From assembly GCA_002401385.1 (NCBI GenBank), contig NVSY01000008.1, forward strand, positions 66,034 through 73,925: DNA of 7,892 nt. The letters are read 5' to 3'. The notes under the pieces were generated by a model. The model saw only the letters and a list, made by a program, of their open reading frames with translations. It did no database searches and was not told the origin of the DNA. Positions 4,973-7,892 of this stretch are shown one piece after another; the stretch's first letter is position 1, and the number at the start of each line of letters is the position of its first letter. The DNA is from Flavobacteriaceae bacterium. GTDB lineage: Bacteria > Bacteroidota > Bacteroidia > Flavobacteriales > Flavobacteriaceae. The translations under genes were made by a program, and so were the position numbers.

Positions 4973-6727
4973 TTACTCTTCTTTTTCTAAAAGTTGTTGT
5001 TCATAAAGGTTTTTGTAGTACCCATCTATGCTTAGGAGTTGGTTATGAGTTCCTTTTTGTAAAATTTCACCTTGTTGGAGTACGATAATTACATCCGCAT
5101 TTTTTAAAGAAGATATTCTGTGACTCACAATTAGTGTGGTTTTATGCTGACTAACGGTATATAAGTTACGCAATATGATTTCTTCTGTTTTTGTGTCTAC
5201 AGCAGAAAGACAATCATCAAGAATAAGTATTTCTGGGTCTTTTATTAGGGCTCTGGCAATAGATACTCGCTGTTTTTGTCCTCCCGATAATGTCACCCCT
5301 CTTTCTCCTATAAACGTATTGTAGCCTTCTTTAAATTCAACTATGTTTTCATGGATGTATGCATTGTTAGCGGCTTGTTCTATTTGCATCATAGATGCAT
5401 TTTCTAGCCCAAAACTTATATTTGTTTTGATGGTATCAGAAAATAAAAATGAGTCTTGAGGCACCACTCCAATTTGCTCTCTGAGGGAATTAAGATTAAC
5501 GTCCTTTATTGGGCGTTCATCCATTGTTATAGTTCCTTGGCTAATGTCATAGCTACGAGTAAGAAGATTGATTAAGGTAGATTTACCCGATCCAGTTTTA
5601 CCAAGGATTCCCAATGTTTGTCCAGGAGCAATTTTTAGATTTATATTTTTGAGTGCGGTAATATTTGTGTCATCATAGGTAAAGCTGACATTCTTAAATT
5701 CGATTCCACCTTTTAAACGATGTTTTTTCGTAGCAGTGTTTTCAATTTCAGGCCTGTGTTGTAAAAATTCATTAATGCGTTTTTGAGAAGCCTCAGCTTG
5801 TTGTACGATAGATGTTACCCATCCCACAACCGCAACAGGCCATGTAAGCATATTTACATACATGATAAACTCTGCAATTACTCCTACACTAATTTCACCG
5901 GCTATATAGCGCAACCCTCCAACGTAGATAACCAATATATTACTCAGTCCGATCAATAGGATCATCAAAGGGAAAAACAACGCTTGTGCCTTGAATAAAT
6001 CGATGTTTTTTGCTTTAGTTTCATCTGTAAGAATCATAAATTCTTTGATAGATTTTTTCTCTATTCCATAAGATTTTAAGATACTAATACCAGAAAATGT
6101 CTCCTGAGCATTGATGGTCAATTTAGATAAATACAGTTGTACAATAGTACTCCTTGTATTTATAACTCTACTTAAAATGTAAATGGAGATGGAAAGTAAA
6201 GGGAGTGGTAGCAAGGTATATCCTGTCAAAACAAGATCTATCTCTACCATTTTTATAATGGCTACAATAAATAGGATGAGCATATTTATGGTATACATTA
6301 CAGCAGGACCAAAATACATCCGTACTTTACTCACATCTTCACTAATGCGGTTCATTAAATCACCTGTTCTGTTTTTCTTGTAAAAGTTGACACTTAACTT
6401 TTGATATTGGTCATAAATTTCGTTTTTAAGATCAAATTCTATCAACCTAGAAGTAACAATTATGAGCTGTCGCATTAAAAAAGTAAAGACTCCGGCCAAT
6501 AAAGCGGCTCCAATAATTAGTAATATATTGTTAAGTAAATCACTTTTTACTACAGATAAATCTGTAACAATTCCCGTCCTATACGCATCTGCCATGTCTA
6601 TGGAATTACGAATCAATGGAGGTATTAACAAGGATAAATACTTGGAACAAACAGTGATGAAGAGTCCGAGTAATAAGCGGTATTTATATTTGTAAAAATA
6701 TTTGTTTAAGTATTGTAAAGCTTTCAT
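4973..6727 (-). CDS. ABC exporter half-transporter (membrane domain fused to ATPase), MdlA/MsbA-like
   Basis: This 584-residue inner-membrane protein has the usual exporter layout: six predicted transmembrane helices within about 15-305, then an ATPase domain from about 340. Seen in the ATPase: A-loop Y351, Walker A GKTGSGKST (376-384), Q-loop Q424 in VVPQDSFLF, signature LSGGQ (480-484), Walker B ILILD (500-504), D-loop SAVD (508-511) and H-loop H536. The residue after the Walker B aspartate is D505, where most members have the catalytic glutamate. LDD there is typical of the degenerate half of heterodimeric exporters such as MdlA or YheI. No partner gene lies in the window, so pairing with another half-transporter or acting as a weak homodimer both remain open. 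The substrate cannot be told. It is divergent from nusB, and I found no convincing promoter before its ATG. The PUR gene follows after 68 bases. Confidence 0.93.
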   Translation of the reverse strand: MKALQYLNKYFYKYKYRLLLGLFITVCSKYLSLLIPPLIRNSIDMADAYRTGIVTDLSVVKSDLLNNILLIIGAALLAGVFTFLMRQLIIVTSRLIEFDLKNEIYDQYQKLSVNFYKKNRTGDLMNRISEDVSKVRMYFGPAVMYTINMLILFIVAIIKMVEIDLVLTGYTLLPLPLLSISIYILSRVINTRSTIVQLYLSKLTINAQETFSGISILKSYGIEKKSIKEFMILTDETKAKNIDLFKAQALFFPLMILLIGLSNILVIYVGGLRYIAGEISVGVIAEFIMYVNMLTWPVAVVGWVTSIVQQAEASQKRINEFLQHRPEIENTATKKHRLKGGIEFKNVSFTYDDTNITALKNINLKIAPGQTLGILGKTGSGKSTLINLLTRSYDISQGTITMDERPIKDVNLNSLREQIGVVPQDSFLFSDTIKTNISFGLENASMMQIEQAANNAYIHENIVEFKEGYNTFIGERGVTLSGGQKQRVSIARALIKDPEILILDDCLSAVDTKTEEIILRNLYTVSQHKTTLIVSHRISSLKNADVIIVLQQGEILQKGTHNQLLSIDGYYKNLYEQQLLEKEE

Positions 6728-6827
6728 TAATTAGCAGGCGTATCAAATTGTTTAGAGCACGAATATACGGGTTTTATCAGGAAACAAATAAATTTTAAAA
6801 TACATTTAATTCTAATAAAAATAGTAG

Positions 6828-6835
6828 TACTTTTG
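6828..6835 (+). promoter_or_regulatory. nusB promoter, -7 box
   Basis: TACTTTTG fits TAnnTTTG exactly. TTTA at 6805-6808, 19 bases upstream, is a three-of-four match to the TTTG -33 element. The start would fall near 6842, leaving a leader of about 36 bases before the ATG at 6878, with no Shine-Dalgarno motif. Confidence 0.65.
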
Positions 6836-6877
6836 CCAAAAATTAAAACTAATAATTAGTTTAAAAAAGTTCTTTAG

Positions 6878-7816
6878 ATGATTAATAGACGCCACATACG
6901 AGTGAAGGTTATGCAATCTGTATATGCAATGCATCAATCCAAAAATGATGACCTGATAAGAGAAGAAAAACTGTTGAAACTAAGTGTTGACAAAATGCAA
7001 GACATGTACGTATTGCTTTTGAGTCTATTGGTAGAAGTGAGAAACATGGAGCGTGATTTTTTAGCGGCTTCACAAAAAAAGATTCTTGCGACGAAAGAAG
7101 AATTAAATCCCAACCCTAAATTTATCAATAACAAGGTAATTCAACTATTGAATGAGAGTAACTCTCTTGCTTTGTATATTAACGATCACAAGTTAAACAA
7201 TTGGTATTTGGACAGTGATTATGTAAAAAACGTATGGAAAACCACTAAGGAAAGTGATTTTTATGCTGATTACATGGCTAATGAAAAAGAAAGTTTTGAA
7301 TTGGACAAGGATTTTATCATTCATATGTTCAGGGAAATAGTAGCACCGAACGAAAAAATAGCAGATTATTTTGAAGATAAAAATATCAGTTGGGTAGATG
7401 ATATTCCATTTGTAAATACGTGGGTTGTAAAAACATTGAATCAACTAACACCTCTAAAAGGGATTTATATTGGAAGTTTGTACAAAGATGAAGACGACCA
7501 AAAATACGTGTCAAATTTGTTTAGAAAAACGGTATTAAATGATCGGTTGCTCAGTGAAGAAGTTGACAAAAGGACACCTAACTGGGATATGGAACGTATT
7601 GCAGATGTAGATTTAATTTTAATTAAAATGGCCATTTGCGAGTTTTTAAAATTCCCATCCATTCCTGTAAGAGTGACTATTAATGAGTATATAGAAATAG
7701 CAAAGGATTATTCTACAGAGAAAAGTAGTTTCTTTATCAACGGAGTTTTGGATAAAATCGCAAAGGAATTTGACAAAGCAAAAAGACTTGACAAAATAGG
7801 TAGAGGATTGTTATAA
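6878..7816 (+). CDS. nusB: Transcription antitermination factor NusB, long Bacteroidota form
   Basis: NusB binds boxA RNA together with NusE (ribosomal protein S10) and supports antitermination, chiefly in rRNA operons. The 312-residue product starts with MINRRHIRVKVMQSVYAMHQ (1-20), the arginine-rich first helix of NusB. The second half of the fold is at the end: MERIADVDLILIKMAICEFL (238-257), IPVRVTINEYIEIAKDYS (262-279) and the closing FFINGVLDKIAKEF (285-298). E. coli NusB has 139 residues; the extra length here is a charged helical segment inserted between the N-terminal helix and the C-terminal bundle (roughly 60-230), which I recognise as usual in Bacteroidota. The gene is divergent from the ABC exporter and heads a probable operon with the gene starting at 7857. 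The identification is secure; the insert's role is not known. Confidence 0.95.
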   Translation: MINRRHIRVKVMQSVYAMHQSKNDDLIREEKLLKLSVDKMQDMYVLLLSLLVEVRNMERDFLAASQKKILATKEELNPNPKFINNKVIQLLNESNSLALYINDHKLNNWYLDSDYVKNVWKTTKESDFYADYMANEKESFELDKDFIIHMFREIVAPNEKIADYFEDKNISWVDDIPFVNTWVVKTLNQLTPLKGIYIGSLYKDEDDQKYVSNLFRKTVLNDRLLSEEVDKRTPNWDMERIADVDLILIKMAICEFLKFPSIPVRVTINEYIEIAKDYSTEKSSFFINGVLDKIAKEFDKAKRLDKIGRGLL

Positions 7817-7856
7817 TTTTTCTATTTTTACTGAAATAATTTATAAAATAACCTGT

Positions 7857-7892
7857 ATGAAAAAATTAATTTTCCCTGTGGCAGCACTTATG
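7857..7892 (+). CDS. Start of a probable exported protein or lipoprotein (12 codons)
   Basis: Only MKKLIFPVAALM is visible before the right edge: two lysines followed by a hydrophobic run, the beginning of a signal peptide. It starts 40 bases after the nusB stop with no terminator between them, so the two are probably co-transcribed. In Flavobacteriaceae, nusB is often followed by a DUF1573 lipoprotein gene and then yajC. That is a guess from gene order, since no family domain is visible. Confidence 0.55.
   Translation, partial: MKKLIFPVAALM

Noticed and set aside
6183..6695. Plus-strand open frames opposite the ABC exporter membrane domain
   Set aside because: They are antisense to conserved membrane-domain codons and lack start signals or known motifs.
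1..7892. CRISPR array, rRNA, tRNA, toxin-antitoxin or defence cassette
   Set aside because: No spaced direct repeats, RNA gene signatures or defence-type domains were seen anywhere in the window.

Overview
The window is AT-rich DNA that looks chromosomal and comes from a member of the Bacteroidota, most likely a marine or aquatic Flavobacteriaceae species. Three things point there: the protein set (a CBM9-like/DUF5916 secreted protein, a PUR/DUF3276 protein, a very long NusB), near-exact TAnnTTTG promoter -7 boxes in front of sucC, nusB and the PUR gene, and the lack of Shine-Dalgarno sequences in front of the host genes.

Layout. Positions 1-1151 (minus) hold the N-terminal 383 residues of an exported CBM9-like/DUF5916 protein that runs off the left edge. 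It is divergent from sucC (1334-2530, plus), the ATP-grasp beta subunit of succinyl-CoA synthetase, which is closed by a hairpin terminator at 2557-2591. The 404 bases between the sucC stop and the transposase stop hold that terminator, a GACATAG heptamer repeat (2597-2624), a 36-base polypurine run (2647-2682), half of a broken terminator (2726-2741), the left end of an insertion sequence (from 2750) and a strong hairpin inside it (2788-2829). I see nothing recognisable in 2830-2934.

The insertion sequence spans 2750-4495 (1746 bp) and looks intact. It has 18-bp terminal inverted repeats (15 of 18 matching), a perfect flush 8-bp target duplication ATAAAAAT, and a single full-length DDE transposase of IS1182 type on the minus strand. 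It sits in the loop of the intrinsic terminator that once ended the next gene, so the two arms of that terminator now lie on either side of the element.

To the right are a PUR/DUF3276 nucleic-acid-binding protein (4536-4904, minus) and an ABC exporter half-transporter (4973-6727, minus). Divergent from these is nusB (6878-7816, plus), followed 40 bases later by the first 12 codons of a probable exported protein or lipoprotein. The three host genes at the right are ordinary core genes. I see no new multi-gene system. The most interesting material is regulatory: the split terminator, a set of mutually exclusive pairings around the transposase ribosome-binding site, and a dyad over the promoter of the PUR gene.
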